NCBI GenBank assembly: GCA_050633265.1 | Contig: JBOEGE010000004.1 | Location: forward strand, 434,001-498,000 | Direction: 5' to 3' | DNA length: 64,000 nt | Origin: JBLHZY01 sp050633265 | GTDB lineage: Bacteria; Pseudomonadota; Alphaproteobacteria; Rhodobacterales; Rhodobacteraceae | Part shown: positions 52,354 to 61,041 of the stretch, piece by piece | How the letters are laid out: each line of letters opens with the position of its first letter | Position numbering within the stretch: position 1 is the stretch's first letter | Program-made: the position numbers and the translations under genes | Notes under the pieces: model-generated | Told to the model about the DNA's origin: nothing | What the model saw: only the letters and a program-made list of their open reading frames with translations | The model's database searches: none

Positions 52354-52540
52354 TTTAGGCCAAAGAGGTGGATCAGGCGAAAAAATTGTGCGCAGTGTTG
52401 GGCCCGTGCACCGGGCCATATGTGTTGAGTTTTGGGGAGTATTCACAATTCAAAAGCAACTTTAGTTTTATTTACGCAGGTGCTTTGCTTATGATGGCAC
52501 GCATATCTGCGTCAAAAATTAACAAGTATCCAATCGGACA

Positions 52541-52933
52541 GTGTCTCTTAGGTATAAACTTGCTGCCGTAACTGCATTTTCTCTTATCTTAATGGGCACT
52601 TCTGTGGTGTCAGCTCAAGATCTGACAAGGCCGCAGAAAAACGCCGTTAGGTCAGCGACCAGCTATCTAAACATGGCCGGTTTTTCCCGCGTCGGCCTAA
52701 TTGCCCAGCTATCCTCACCATATGGCGATGGCTATGGTTTTGCGGATGCCACCGCTGCGGTAGATAGTTTGTCCGTTGATTGGAACAAACAAGCTGCCCG
52801 GTCAGCCAAGCAATATTTGGAAATGATGGGCTTTTCCTGCAAGGGCTTGATCGAGCAGCTTTCTTCAGAATACGGCGAACAATACACAATCGGCCAAGCC
52901 ACCTACGGAGCCCAGCAAGCCGGAGCCTGCTGA
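52541..52933 (+). CDS. Ltp-family secreted protein with two repeats
   Basis: A 130-residue protein with a signal peptide ending near SAQ (residue 26) and two copies of the Ltp (PF07553-type) repeat: 34-75 (AVRSATSYLNMAGFSRVGL) and 84-125 (AARSAKQYLEMMGFSCKGL), each ending IxQLSSxYG. The Ltp family was defined by a lipoprotein of Streptococcus phage TP-J34 that blocks superinfecting phage DNA. Here the lipobox is lacking and one cysteine ends the protein (Cys130), with another at 100. The GTG at 52541 is chosen as start; a TTG six codons later is possible. The DNA before it is more AT-rich than the neighbours, a possible sign of transfer. It converges on the aminotransferase gene. Confidence 0.72.
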   Translation: MSLRYKLAAVTAFSLILMGTSVVSAQDLTRPQKNAVRSATSYLNMAGFSRVGLIAQLSSPYGDGYGFADATAAVDSLSVDWNKQAARSAKQYLEMMGFSCKGLIEQLSSEYGEQYTIGQATYGAQQAGAC

Positions 52934-52948
52934 GCGCGCGGGCCCGGC

Positions 52949-54133
52949 CTACTTACAGGTCGCGGCAATCGCTTGGGCCAGGATCGGCACGGTTTGCGCG
53001 TTTAGCCCGGCGATGTTCATCCGGCTATCACCAACCATATAGATGCCGAAATCGGCGCGCATTTTGGCAACTTCCTCTGGCGAGGCGCCGATGCGGCTGA
53101 ACATGCCGCGATGCTGGGCGATGAAATCAAAGCGGTCCGAATTGGTCCGCTGGCGCAGCTCCTCTGAAAGCTGTGTGCGCAGGCCAAGCATGCTCAGGCG
53201 GACGGCTTCAAGCTCGGCCTGCCAATCGGCGCGCAGTTCAGGATCGGTGAGCACCATCGTGACAAGCCGCGCGCCGTGATCAGGCGGGAAGCTGTAGTTC
53301 TGGCGGTTGAGAAAGGCCAGCGTGCCTTGAGTGACGGGGGTTTCGCTTTCCTTGGAAGAGATCGCCATAAGCAATCCCGCCCGCTCGCGGTAAACGCCAA
53401 AATTCTTGGAGCAGCTCGCCGCGATCAAGGCCTCGGGCAGGCTGGCGGCCAAATGGCGCAGGCCTGCGGCATCTTCTTCAAGCCCATCGCCAAAGCCTTG
53501 GTAGGCGATATCAATCAGCGGGGTTGCGCCGGTTTTGGCAAGGAAATCGGTAACTTCGCGCCATTGATCCATGGTCAGGTTCGCACCGGTTGGGTTGTGG
53601 CAGCAGCCATGCAGAAGAACCGCATCGCCGGCTTTCACGCCTTTGAGGCTGTCCATCATCCCGGCGAAATCAACGGCGCAGCTGGCTTCATCGAAATAGG
53701 TGTACTGGGTCATCGGGAGGCCCAGATATTTGATGATTGTCAGATGGTTGGGCCATGTCGGATTAGAGACCCAGATGCGTGCATCGGGGGATGCAAGACG
53801 GATCAGCTCAAGCGCTTGGCGCACAGCCCCCGTTCCGCCCGGCGTGGCCGCGCCCGCAACCCGCCCCGCATCAACCGCATCACCAAGGATCAGATCGCGC
53901 ATGGCGGCGGCATAGGCCGGATCGCCTGCAAGACCGGTGTAGCTTTTGGTTGTTTCGCGTTCCCAAAGCTGCTTCTCGGCCTTCTTGACGGCGCGCATAA
54001 CGGGTGTCGCGCCGCTTGCATCCTTATAAACGCCAACGCCCAGATCGACTTTGTTGTCGCGCGGATCATCGCGATAAAGCGCCATGAGTTCGAGGATTTT
54101 ATCGGCGGCTTGTGGTTTTAGATTGCTCAGCAT
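52949..54133 (-). CDS. tyrB: Aromatic-amino-acid/aspartate aminotransferase
   Basis: A 394-residue PLP-dependent class I aminotransferase. Motifs include KVDLGVGVYKDASG at the N terminus, LLHGCCHNPTGANLTMDQWREV and the PLP lysine in SCSKNFGVYRERAG near residue 245. It interconverts aspartate, tyrosine, phenylalanine and their keto acids; aspartate (aspC) versus aromatic (tyrB) specificity cannot be decided. The ATG directly follows the sulfurtransferase stop codon (TAAATG), so the genes are coupled. The Ltp gene ends 16 bases away, converging. Confidence 0.9.
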   Translation of the reverse strand: MLSNLKPQAADKILELMALYRDDPRDNKVDLGVGVYKDASGATPVMRAVKKAEKQLWERETTKSYTGLAGDPAYAAAMRDLILGDAVDAGRVAGAATPGGTGAVRQALELIRLASPDARIWVSNPTWPNHLTIIKYLGLPMTQYTYFDEASCAVDFAGMMDSLKGVKAGDAVLLHGCCHNPTGANLTMDQWREVTDFLAKTGATPLIDIAYQGFGDGLEEDAAGLRHLAASLPEALIAASCSKNFGVYRERAGLLMAISSKESETPVTQGTLAFLNRQNYSFPPDHGARLVTMVLTDPELRADWQAELEAVRLSMLGLRTQLSEELRQRTNSDRFDFIAQHRGMFSRIGASPEEVAKMRADFGIYMVGDSRMNIAGLNAQTVPILAQAIAATCK

Positions 54134-54991
54134 TTAACTGTCTCCAGTGGCGATTTTCAGATCGCCGTACATGCCCCATTCGGCCCAAGAGCCATCATAG
54201 AGCGCATGGTTGCTCGCGCCGATCCGCTCAAGCGCAAGGTTCAAAATGGCCGCCGTAACCCCCGAGCCACAGCTGGTGATGGCGGGTTTCTTCAGATCAA
54301 CCCCGGCGCGCTCAAAGATTTGGCGCAGCTCGCCATCGTGTTTCATCGTGCCATCCTCGGCGATCACATCGCTGAAAGGGACATTCTTGGAATTGGGGAT
54401 ATGGCCCGCGCGCAGGCCTTCGCGCGGCTCTGGGGCCTCGCCGCGAAAGCGATCGCGGGGGCGGGCATCAATCACTGTGTAATCGCCCAGTTTCGCCGCA
54501 GAGGCCACTTGGGTGACGTCTTTGATCATCTGGTTTTGGCGTGCAACTGTCATATGGCGGTCGCGGATCAGGGGGGCCATATCTTCGAGAGGATGCCCCT
54601 CGGCGATCCATTTGGGCAGGCCGCCATCAAGCACAGCGACATCCGTCTTGCCCATCAGGCGAAACAGCCACCAGACCCGCGCGGCCGAATAAATCCCTGC
54701 GCCGTCATAGATCACAACCTGATGCCCATCGCCGATGCCAAGCGCGCGCATCCGGCTCATGAATTTCTCGACCGGGGGCGCCATATGGGGCAGTTCAGAG
54801 CGGTTGTCGCTGAGATCATCAATATCGACAAAACGCGCAGCGGGGATATGGGCCGCGTTATATTCGGCTTGGGGATCGCGGCCAGAACCGGGCAGATACC
54901 AAGAGGCATCAATCAGGCGCAGATCGGGATCTTTTAGATGCGCGGCCAACCATTGGGTTGAAACGAGGGTTTTGGGATCACTTGGGGCCAT
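54134..54991 (-). CDS. sseA: 3-mercaptopyruvate sulfurtransferase
   Basis: A 285-residue enzyme with two rhodanese domains. The catalytic Cys241 lies in ITSCGSGVTAAIL; the CGSGVT loop is typical of mercaptopyruvate sulfurtransferases. The inactive first domain shows DGGLPKWIAEGHP. It transfers sulfur from 3-mercaptopyruvate, which is made from cysteine by an aminotransferase. The coupled tyrB-type gene could make that substrate, so the two may act in cysteine breakdown. Start at MAPSDPKTLV is chosen; the long upstream extension is Pro/Lys-rich and lacks a ribosome binding site. Confidence 0.92.
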   Translation of the reverse strand: MAPSDPKTLVSTQWLAAHLKDPDLRLIDASWYLPGSGRDPQAEYNAAHIPAARFVDIDDLSDNRSELPHMAPPVEKFMSRMRALGIGDGHQVVIYDGAGIYSAARVWWLFRLMGKTDVAVLDGGLPKWIAEGHPLEDMAPLIRDRHMTVARQNQMIKDVTQVASAAKLGDYTVIDARPRDRFRGEAPEPREGLRAGHIPNSKNVPFSDVIAEDGTMKHDGELRQIFERAGVDLKKPAITSCGSGVTAAILNLALERIGASNHALYDGSWAEWGMYGDLKIATGDS

Positions 54992-55169
54992 TGGGTATGC
55001 CTTTGGTGTTGGGGTTTTCGATGGCTTAGCGCGGGGGCGAGAGCCTTGCAAGGCAGGGCTGGGCGCTTGGCCAGAATAATCAGGATAATTGGTTGGATTG
55101 TGTGGAGCTGCGCCCGATTGGCAAAGGCGCGCCCAGCTTTTGGGCACGCCTCTTTGATTTTTGCCGGGC

Positions 55170-55472
55170 TTAGCCCTTTTTGGCCATCATGTTTTTGAGC
55201 ATGCCGACAACGACCATAACAACCGCCCCGCCCGCGCCGCCGCCTGCAACGCTTGAAACGATTGCGCCGATATCCATGCCGCCCGCGCTTGCTGCGGCAT
55301 CTGTGGCCATGCCCGCACCGCCAAGCATGCCGATCAGTTTGCCGCCAATACCGCCGCCGAGGATCCCGGCAATTGAATTGCCAAGCGTGCCAAGGCTAGA
55401 TTTCTTCAGCACAGCGCCCGCAACATTGCCGCCGACCGCGCCTGAAATGAGCTGAATGATTAACTGTTCCAT
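55170..55472 (-). CDS. Glycine-zipper membrane-active small protein
   Basis: A 100-residue protein of unknown function. It is very rich in Gly, Ala and small hydrophobic residues: SGAVGGNVAGAVLKK, IAGILGGGIGGKLIGMLGGAG, then GGGAGGAVVMVVVGMLKNMM. The repeated GxxxG pattern suggests tightly packed or oligomerising membrane helices. No signal peptide cleavage site is clear. A TATAAT box lies 26 bases upstream of the ATG on its strand. The start at MEQLIIQLIS is chosen; the in-frame sequence before it is unlikely to be translated. Similar short proteins are often left uncharacterised. Confidence 0.72.
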   Translation of the reverse strand: MEQLIIQLISGAVGGNVAGAVLKKSSLGTLGNSIAGILGGGIGGKLIGMLGGAGMATDAAASAGGMDIGAIVSSVAGGGAGGAVVMVVVGMLKNMMAKKG

Positions 55473-55497
55473 CGTGAAAGTCCTTCCTGTCCGGGCC

Positions 55498-55503
55498 ATT
55501 ATA
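55498..55503 (-). promoter_or_regulatory. Consensus -10 box for the glycine-zipper gene
   Basis: A perfect TATAAT on the minus strand lies 26 bases ahead of the ATG. No good -35 hexamer is present at 16-18 bases, so either an extended or activator-dependent promoter is implied. Confidence 0.4.
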
Positions 55504-55656
55504 TTCTTGCGCGCAGGCTAGGCCCTTCGCCCTTGCTGGCCAAAGGTTAACCGATATTGGCCCATTCCCCAAAAGGTGAATTTTCGCGCGGTTTTACCCC
55601 TAAAAGGCGGGCCGGGCCGCAAAAGGCGGGCATTTGGAGCAGGTTTTGCGGGCGGA

Positions 55657-56136
55657 TTACTCGCCGTGGCGCAGCAGGCGGGCCTTTTGGCGGCCCCAAT
55701 CGCGCTTGGCATCCGCGGCGCGTTTGTCGTGATTTTTCTTACCCTTAGCGATCCCGATTTTGACTTTGACGCGGCCACGATGGTTGAAATACATCACCAG
55801 CGGAACAAGGGTCATGCCTTCGCGCCCGGTTGCCTGCCAAAGCCGTGCAACCTCGCGTTTTGAGACGAGAAGCTTGCGTTTGCGCCGCTCTTCATGGCCA
55901 AACATCGCCTGTTCATAGGGGGCGATATAGGCGTTGGTCAGCCAAAGCTCGCCGCCCTCGACGGCGGCATAGCTGTCGGCAATGTTGGATGTGCCAGTGC
56001 GCAGGGATTTGACCTCGGACCCGGTAAGCATAATGCCGCATTCGATATCGTTCTCGATGGCATAATCAAAGCGTGCGCGCCGGTTCTCGGCGATCACTTT
56101 ATAGTTCTTCTCTTCGGGGGTCTGTTTCTTGGCCAT
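55657..56136 (-). CDS. smpB: SsrA-binding protein SmpB
   Basis: A 159-residue RNA-binding protein that delivers tmRNA to stalled ribosomes. The core blocks are RARFDYAIENDIECGIMLTGSEVKSLR, SYAAVEGGELWLTNAYIAPY and the basic tail KGKKNHDKRAADAKRDWGRQ. The start MAKKQTPEEKNYKV is the family's usual N terminus; an upstream in-frame extension is rejected. The tmRNA gene ssrA is not in the window. It is followed upstream (on this strand) by dapA, 120 bases away. Confidence 0.96.
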   Translation of the reverse strand: MAKKQTPEEKNYKVIAENRRARFDYAIENDIECGIMLTGSEVKSLRTGTSNIADSYAAVEGGELWLTNAYIAPYEQAMFGHEERRKRKLLVSKREVARLWQATGREGMTLVPLVMYFNHRGRVKVKIGIAKGKKNHDKRAADAKRDWGRQKARLLRHGE

Positions 56137-56256
56137 GGTCGGCTCAATATAGGGGCGCGGGGGGCGCTGTCTATGGGGGCAGGGGGAAATAGTTGAGGGC
56201 AGCAACCCGATCAACGGGGCCACCCTCATTTGTTGTTTTGCGCGTTTGCGGCGGGC

Positions 56257-57132
56257 CTAGTTCAGCAGGCCGGCAAATTGCATCGCGGCTTTGATCTTGG
56301 CCTTGGTGCTCTCTTCCAGCGGGGTAAGCGGCAGGCGCACCTCATCCTCGATCAGCCCCAAAAGCGACATGCCGTATTTCGCGCCAACAAGGCCCGGCTC
56401 GGTAAAGATCGCCTCATGCAGCGGCATCAAACGATCCAAAAGCTTGAGCGCGCCTGCGTAATCGCCCTTGAGCGTCGCGTCTTGCATCTCAGCGCAAAGT
56501 TTCGGCGCGACATTGGCGGTAACAGAAATACAGCCCGTGCCGCCATGGGCGTTAAAGCCAAGCGCGGTTGGGTCTTCGCCCGAAAGCTGGATGAAATCTG
56601 CGCCGCAGGTCATGCGCTGCTTTGGAACGCGCGACAGATCGCCCGTTGCATCCTTCACCCCAATAATACGCGGCAGTTTGGCCAATTCGCCCATCGTTGC
56701 GGGCGACATATCAACAACCGAGCGGCCGGGGATATTATAGATGATGATCGGCAAATCGCAGCACTCATGCAGCGCTTTGAAATGGGCGATCAATCCGGCC
56801 TGGGTCGGTTTGTTGTAATAGGGGGTAACAACAAGCGCTGCATCCGCGCCCACGCTTGATGCGTGTTGCATCAGGCGGATGCCCTCGGCTGTGTTGTTTG
56901 AGCCCGCACCCGCAATCACCGGAATGCGGCCTGCCGCGATCTCGACCACTTGTTGGACAACCGTTTCATGCTCGCGGTGGCTCAGCGTTGGGCTTTCGCC
57001 TGTGGTGCCAACCGGGACAAGCCCGTGGCTGCCCTGATCGATATGCCATTCAACGATGCGTTTCAGCGCATCAAGATCCAGTTCGCCGTTCTTAAACGGC
57101 GTCACCAGGGCTGGTAGGCTCCCATTGATCAT
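56257..57132 (-). CDS. dapA: 4-hydroxy-tetrahydrodipicolinate synthase
   Basis: A 291-residue class I aldolase that joins pyruvate and aspartate semialdehyde in lysine/diaminopimelate synthesis. The Schiff-base lysine is Lys160 in IIGVKDATGD; the catalytic tyrosine Tyr132 lies in IIYNIPGR and GTTGESPTLSHREH holds the triad Thr. A strong AAGGAG ribosome binding site precedes the ATG. Its substrate comes from Asd encoded at 3.6 kb. It may share a transcript with smpB, a neighbour arrangement common in alphaproteobacteria. Confidence 0.96.
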   Translation of the reverse strand: MINGSLPALVTPFKNGELDLDALKRIVEWHIDQGSHGLVPVGTTGESPTLSHREHETVVQQVVEIAAGRIPVIAGAGSNNTAEGIRLMQHASSVGADAALVVTPYYNKPTQAGLIAHFKALHECCDLPIIIYNIPGRSVVDMSPATMGELAKLPRIIGVKDATGDLSRVPKQRMTCGADFIQLSGEDPTALGFNAHGGTGCISVTANVAPKLCAEMQDATLKGDYAGALKLLDRLMPLHEAIFTEPGLVGAKYGMSLLGLIEDEVRLPLTPLEESTKAKIKAAMQFAGLLN

Positions 57133-57258
57133 GACACGCTCCTTTTCAAATTTTGGCGGTGAGTCGCCTTGCGTCTTGCGCGGCGGAAACTAGCCGTGTT
57201 CACGGGGATTGCCAAGTTTGTGTATTGAGGGATCTGGGCAAAGCTCTAGTTTAGACCT

Positions 57259-59211
57259 GTGATGCGATTGAAAAGACATAGTTTTGGCCTTTTGGGCTTG
57301 GTTCTTGGGGCTTGTTTGGGGGCGGGAAGCCCTATGGCGATGGCTTCGCCGCAAACGGAGGCTTACCTGCGCGCGTTGGAGGCTGGCCGCGCCGATGGGT
57401 GGTCGGCCGCACAGGCCGAGGCCCGCGGCATGGGGCGCGAGCTGATTGAATGGGCGCGGCTTCGTTCTGGGCACGGCGAATTTGGCGAATACCGCGCGTT
57501 TTTGGCCAAACATCCCGATTGGCCCGGCTTGGAATATCTGCATCAGCGCGGCGAAGGCGCCATTCCCGAGGGCGCCGATCCGGCGCAAGTGATCGCCTAT
57601 TTCGCCGATCAAACGCCGGAAACCGGCGATGGGATCTGGCGGCTGATCGAGGCTTACCTGGCCAAGGGCGAAAGTGGCGATGCAGAAGCGCTGGCCGTTT
57701 TGGCATGGCGCAGCCTGTCGCTCAATGCCGAGGTCGAGACCCATTTATTTACCCGCTTCGCCAAGCTGCTTGAACCCCATCACGAGGCGCGCGCGGATAT
57801 GCTGATGTGGGATCGCGAGTTTCGCGCCGCAAACCGGATGGCGCCCCGGCTTGGCAAGGACTGGCAGGCATTGCTGACCGCGCGCGAAGCTCTTGCAAAG
57901 GATCGCCCCGGTGTGGACGCCTTTATTGAGGCCGTGCCTGCAAAGCTTCGCGATCATCCCGGCCTTGCCTATGAGCGCTTTGCGTGGCGCGCCCGCAAAG
58001 ATCGCGATGACGGCGCGATAGAGATCATGCTGGCCCAAAGCAAATCCGCCGCCGCCCTTGGCCAGCCCGAGCGCTGGGCCGGTCGCCGCAGCCGTTTGGC
58101 GCGGATTTTGATGCGCAATGGCAAGGGCGAGGCGGCCTATGCGCTTGCCTCCAAACATCACCTTTCAGAGGGCAGCGATTTTGCCGATCTTGAATGGCTC
58201 TCGGGCTATATCGCCCTGCGTCTGTTGCAAGATCCGGTGCTTGCGCTCGATCATTTCAACCGCTTCCGGCTGGCTGTTGCCACGCCCATATCATTGGGCC
58301 GTGCGGGCTATTGGGAAGGGCGCGCGCTAGAGCTGATGGGGGCAACAGAAGATGCCCAAGCGGCCTATGCCTTTGGGGCCAAACATCAGACAAGTTTTTA
58401 CGGGCTTCTCTCGGCCGAAAAGGCCGGGATCGCGATGGATGCTGATCTGGCAAGCGGCGGGGAGCAACCGGATTTCACCTCTGCGCCTTATCGCAAAACT
58501 TCGGTCTATGAGGCGGCGCTGTTCTTGGTTGAGGCCGGTGATCTGCCCCTTGCCGGGCGCTTCTTTCGCCACCTTGGCGAGAGCTTGAATGAGGCCGAAT
58601 TGCTTCTGCTCAGCGCCGAAATCGTGGCAATGAAAGAGCCCTACCTTGCTGTTCGCATTGGCAAATTTGCCGCTGATCGCGCCATTGTTGCCCCAAGCGC
58701 ATACTATCCGATGCATCCAATGGCGCAAAGCGATCTGCCCGTCCCGGCCGAGCTGGCGCTTTCCATTGCGCGGCGCGAAAGCGAGTTTTATGTCGCCGCG
58801 CGTTCCGGCGTTGGGGCGCGGGGATTGATGCAGGTGATGCCCGGCACGGCCAAGGATATGGCGGCTGTGCTTGAGCTCGATTACAGCCTTGAAAATCTTA
58901 CCACCGATGGCCCCTATAATGCCAAACTGGGCAGTGCTTATCTTGCGCAATTGATCGCGGAATTTGGCCCGGCCTATGTGCTTGTCGCGGCCGGATATAA
59001 TGCAGGCCCCGCCCGCCCGCGCGCATGGATCAAAGAGCGGGGTGATCCGCGCGAGGCGGGCGTTGATCCGATCGATTGGATCGAAAGCATCCCCTATGAG
59101 GAGACGCGCAATTATGTGATGCGGGTGATGGAAAGCCTGCCGGTGTATCGCGCGCGGCTCACGGGCAAACCTGTGCCGATCCGGCTCAGCGAAGAGCTGC
59201 GTGGGCGCTAA
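57259..59211 (+). CDS. slt: Soluble lytic murein transglycosylase
   Basis: A 650-residue exported protein. A signal peptide covers residues about 1-30 (SFGLLGLVLGACLGAGSPMAMA). The central half is an alpha-helical superhelix of repeat-like segments, the doughnut domain of Slt70-type enzymes. The catalytic SLT domain starts near residue 510, with the Glu in IARRESEF and ARSGVGARGLMQVMPGTA, then AAGYNAGPARPRAW. It cuts glycan strands with formation of 1,6-anhydro-muropeptides. Its stop overlaps the mnmD stop by four bases (tail to tail). Confidence 0.93.
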   Translation: MMRLKRHSFGLLGLVLGACLGAGSPMAMASPQTEAYLRALEAGRADGWSAAQAEARGMGRELIEWARLRSGHGEFGEYRAFLAKHPDWPGLEYLHQRGEGAIPEGADPAQVIAYFADQTPETGDGIWRLIEAYLAKGESGDAEALAVLAWRSLSLNAEVETHLFTRFAKLLEPHHEARADMLMWDREFRAANRMAPRLGKDWQALLTAREALAKDRPGVDAFIEAVPAKLRDHPGLAYERFAWRARKDRDDGAIEIMLAQSKSAAALGQPERWAGRRSRLARILMRNGKGEAAYALASKHHLSEGSDFADLEWLSGYIALRLLQDPVLALDHFNRFRLAVATPISLGRAGYWEGRALELMGATEDAQAAYAFGAKHQTSFYGLLSAEKAGIAMDADLASGGEQPDFTSAPYRKTSVYEAALFLVEAGDLPLAGRFFRHLGESLNEAELLLLSAEIVAMKEPYLAVRIGKFAADRAIVAPSAYYPMHPMAQSDLPVPAELALSIARRESEFYVAARSGVGARGLMQVMPGTAKDMAAVLELDYSLENLTTDGPYNAKLGSAYLAQLIAEFGPAYVLVAAGYNAGPARPRAWIKERGDPREAGVDPIDWIESIPYEETRNYVMRVMESLPVYRARLTGKPVPIRLSEELRGR

Positions 59212-59933
59212 GCTTTTCGCCCAACGCTCATATGCCGCTTGCGTCCAAAGCCTTTGATCCGCTGGACTTCAAACCCCGCATTTGCCAGCGCGCGGCGCAC
59301 ATGGCCCGCGGCGGTATAGGTGGCAAAACTGCCGCCCTGAGCGGTATGATCGCCCACGGCCTGCATCAATTCTTCGCCCCAAAGTTCTGGGTTTTTGGCC
59401 GGAGAAAACCCATCGAGAAACCACGCATCCGCAAGGCCATACCAAGCGGGCAAAGCCGCGCGCGCATCCGCCTCAATGATTGTTAGCTCCATCCCCGGCA
59501 GGGCAATTTCACGCGCCCCTTGCCCCCAAGCTTCAATCAGCGGATCGGCGATTCCGCGCGCCTGAGGAAAGGCGCAAAGGGCCGCCTCCATATCGCGCGC
59601 GCTCATCGGATAAGCCTCAAATGAGGTAAAGCGCAGCGGTGATTTAACGCCCGCTCTGCCCGCCCATTCGCGCCAAGCCATCAAGGCAACCAGCGCCCCA
59701 AGCCCCGTGCCAAAACCAAGCTCTGCGATATGAAAACCGGGGGCAAAGCGCGCCGGCAAATCATTGCCGCCAAGGAAAACATGGCGCGTTTCTTCCAACC
59801 CATCATCAAGCGAAAAATATGGATCATCAAAGCGGCGCGAGACGGGGATGATCCCATCGCGCCACTCAAGCGCTTCGCCCTCATTTTCGGCTGTTGCGGC
59901 CTTTGTGTGCGGGCCTGTCTGGTCTGTGGGCAT
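59208..59933 (-). CDS. mnmD: tRNA (5-methylaminomethyl-2-thiouridine) methyltransferase, MnmD-type
   Basis: A 241-residue stand-alone methyltransferase equal to the N-terminal domain of bifunctional MnmC. It contains WRDGIIPVSRRFDDPYFS, AELGFGTGLGALVALM (SAM binding) and DAWFLDGFSPAKNPELW near the C terminus. It adds the last methyl of mnm5s2U at the wobble position of tRNAs. The start at MPTDQTGPHT is chosen; a longer in-frame extension has no ribosome binding site. The companion oxidoreductase is encoded divergently 55 bases away, so the two MnmC activities are split here. Confidence 0.92.
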   Translation of the reverse strand: MPTDQTGPHTKAATAENEGEALEWRDGIIPVSRRFDDPYFSLDDGLEETRHVFLGGNDLPARFAPGFHIAELGFGTGLGALVALMAWREWAGRAGVKSPLRFTSFEAYPMSARDMEAALCAFPQARGIADPLIEAWGQGAREIALPGMELTIIEADARAALPAWYGLADAWFLDGFSPAKNPELWGEELMQAVGDHTAQGGSFATYTAAGHVRRALANAGFEVQRIKGFGRKRHMSVGRKA

Positions 59934-59988
59934 CTGATCGCCTAGGAAGGGGAAGGAATGCGCCGGACAATGGGCAAAGGGGCGGCAA

Positions 59989-61041
59989 TTGGCAATCGCA
60001 GAAGTCACGATACGCGGAGCGGGGGCCTTTGGGCTGGCCATCGGCTATGCCTGCGCGGCGCGCGGGGCGTCTGTGCGGATGATTGATCCGCGCGGGCCGG
60101 GCGGCGGGGCCTCTGGCGGGATCGTGGGCGCGCTTGCGCCGCATACGCCCGAGCGCTGGAATGCCAAAAAAGCCTTTCAATTTGAGAGCTTAATCGCCGC
60201 GCGCAGCTTTTGGGCGCAGGTTGAGGCCTGCGGCGGGATCAGCTCTGGATACGGGGCATTGGGGCGGTTGCAACCGATCCTGAATGCGCGCGGCGAGGGT
60301 TTGGCAAGAAGCCGCGGGGTTGAGGCAGAGGCGCTTTGGCAGGGCAAAGCGACATGGGAGGTGATCGCAACTGAGGCGATTTCTGGCCCGTGGCAGCCGC
60401 CTTCGCCAAGCGGGCTTTTGATCCATGACACGCTTTCTGCCCGCCTCCATCCGCGCCGGGCTTGCGATGCTTTGGCCGCCGCGATCCGCGCCTTGGGGGG
60501 CGAGATAATGACCGAGGGCGAAGAGCAGGGCGCAGTGATCCATGCGACCGGATATGAGGGGCTGCGCGCGCTTTCCAAACAGCTTGGCGCGCCGATGGGC
60601 GATGGCCAAAAGGGGCAAGCGATCCTGCTTGGATTTGATGCCGGGATGGGCGCGCCGCAACTCTTTGCCGATACGGTTCATTTCATTCCTCATAGTGATG
60701 GGACGCTCGCCATCGGTTCGACCTCCGAGCGCGATTTTGACAGCCCCGATCAAACCGATGGCGCGCTTGATGCGCTTTATGCCCGCGCGCTTGCGGTGAT
60801 GCCGATACTGGCCGATGCCCCGGTTTTGAAGCGCTGGGCCGGGGTGCGCCCGCGCAGCCATAATCGCGCGCCGATGCTTGGCGCTTGGCCCGGGCGGCCC
60901 GGACATTTCATCGCCAACGGTGGCTTTAAAATCGGCTTTGGCATGGCGCCCGGCGTGGCCCGCGTTATGGCCGATCTGGTGCTTGATGGGCGCGATACGA
61001 TCCCGGATGATTTTCGCATAGAGGTGCCTGATGTTTGCTGA
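59989..61041 (+). CDS. MnmC2-like FAD-dependent oxidoreductase
   Basis: A 350-residue flavoprotein of the DAO family. The nucleotide fold starts at residue 5 (VTIRGAGAFGLAIGYACAARG), and a late block reads RWAGVRPRSHNRAPMLGAWP and GFKIGFGMAPGVA. This resembles the C-terminal FAD domain of MnmC, which removes the carboxymethyl group of cmnm5U. Divergence from mnmD supports that role. Other DAO-type amine oxidases are an alternative. The start is TTG at 59989 after an AAAGGGG site. The downstream TauE gene overlaps its end by 11 bases. Confidence 0.78.
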   Translation: MAIAEVTIRGAGAFGLAIGYACAARGASVRMIDPRGPGGGASGGIVGALAPHTPERWNAKKAFQFESLIAARSFWAQVEACGGISSGYGALGRLQPILNARGEGLARSRGVEAEALWQGKATWEVIATEAISGPWQPPSPSGLLIHDTLSARLHPRRACDALAAAIRALGGEIMTEGEEQGAVIHATGYEGLRALSKQLGAPMGDGQKGQAILLGFDAGMGAPQLFADTVHFIPHSDGTLAIGSTSERDFDSPDQTDGALDALYARALAVMPILADAPVLKRWAGVRPRSHNRAPMLGAWPGRPGHFIANGGFKIGFGMAPGVARVMADLVLDGRDTIPDDFRIEVPDVC

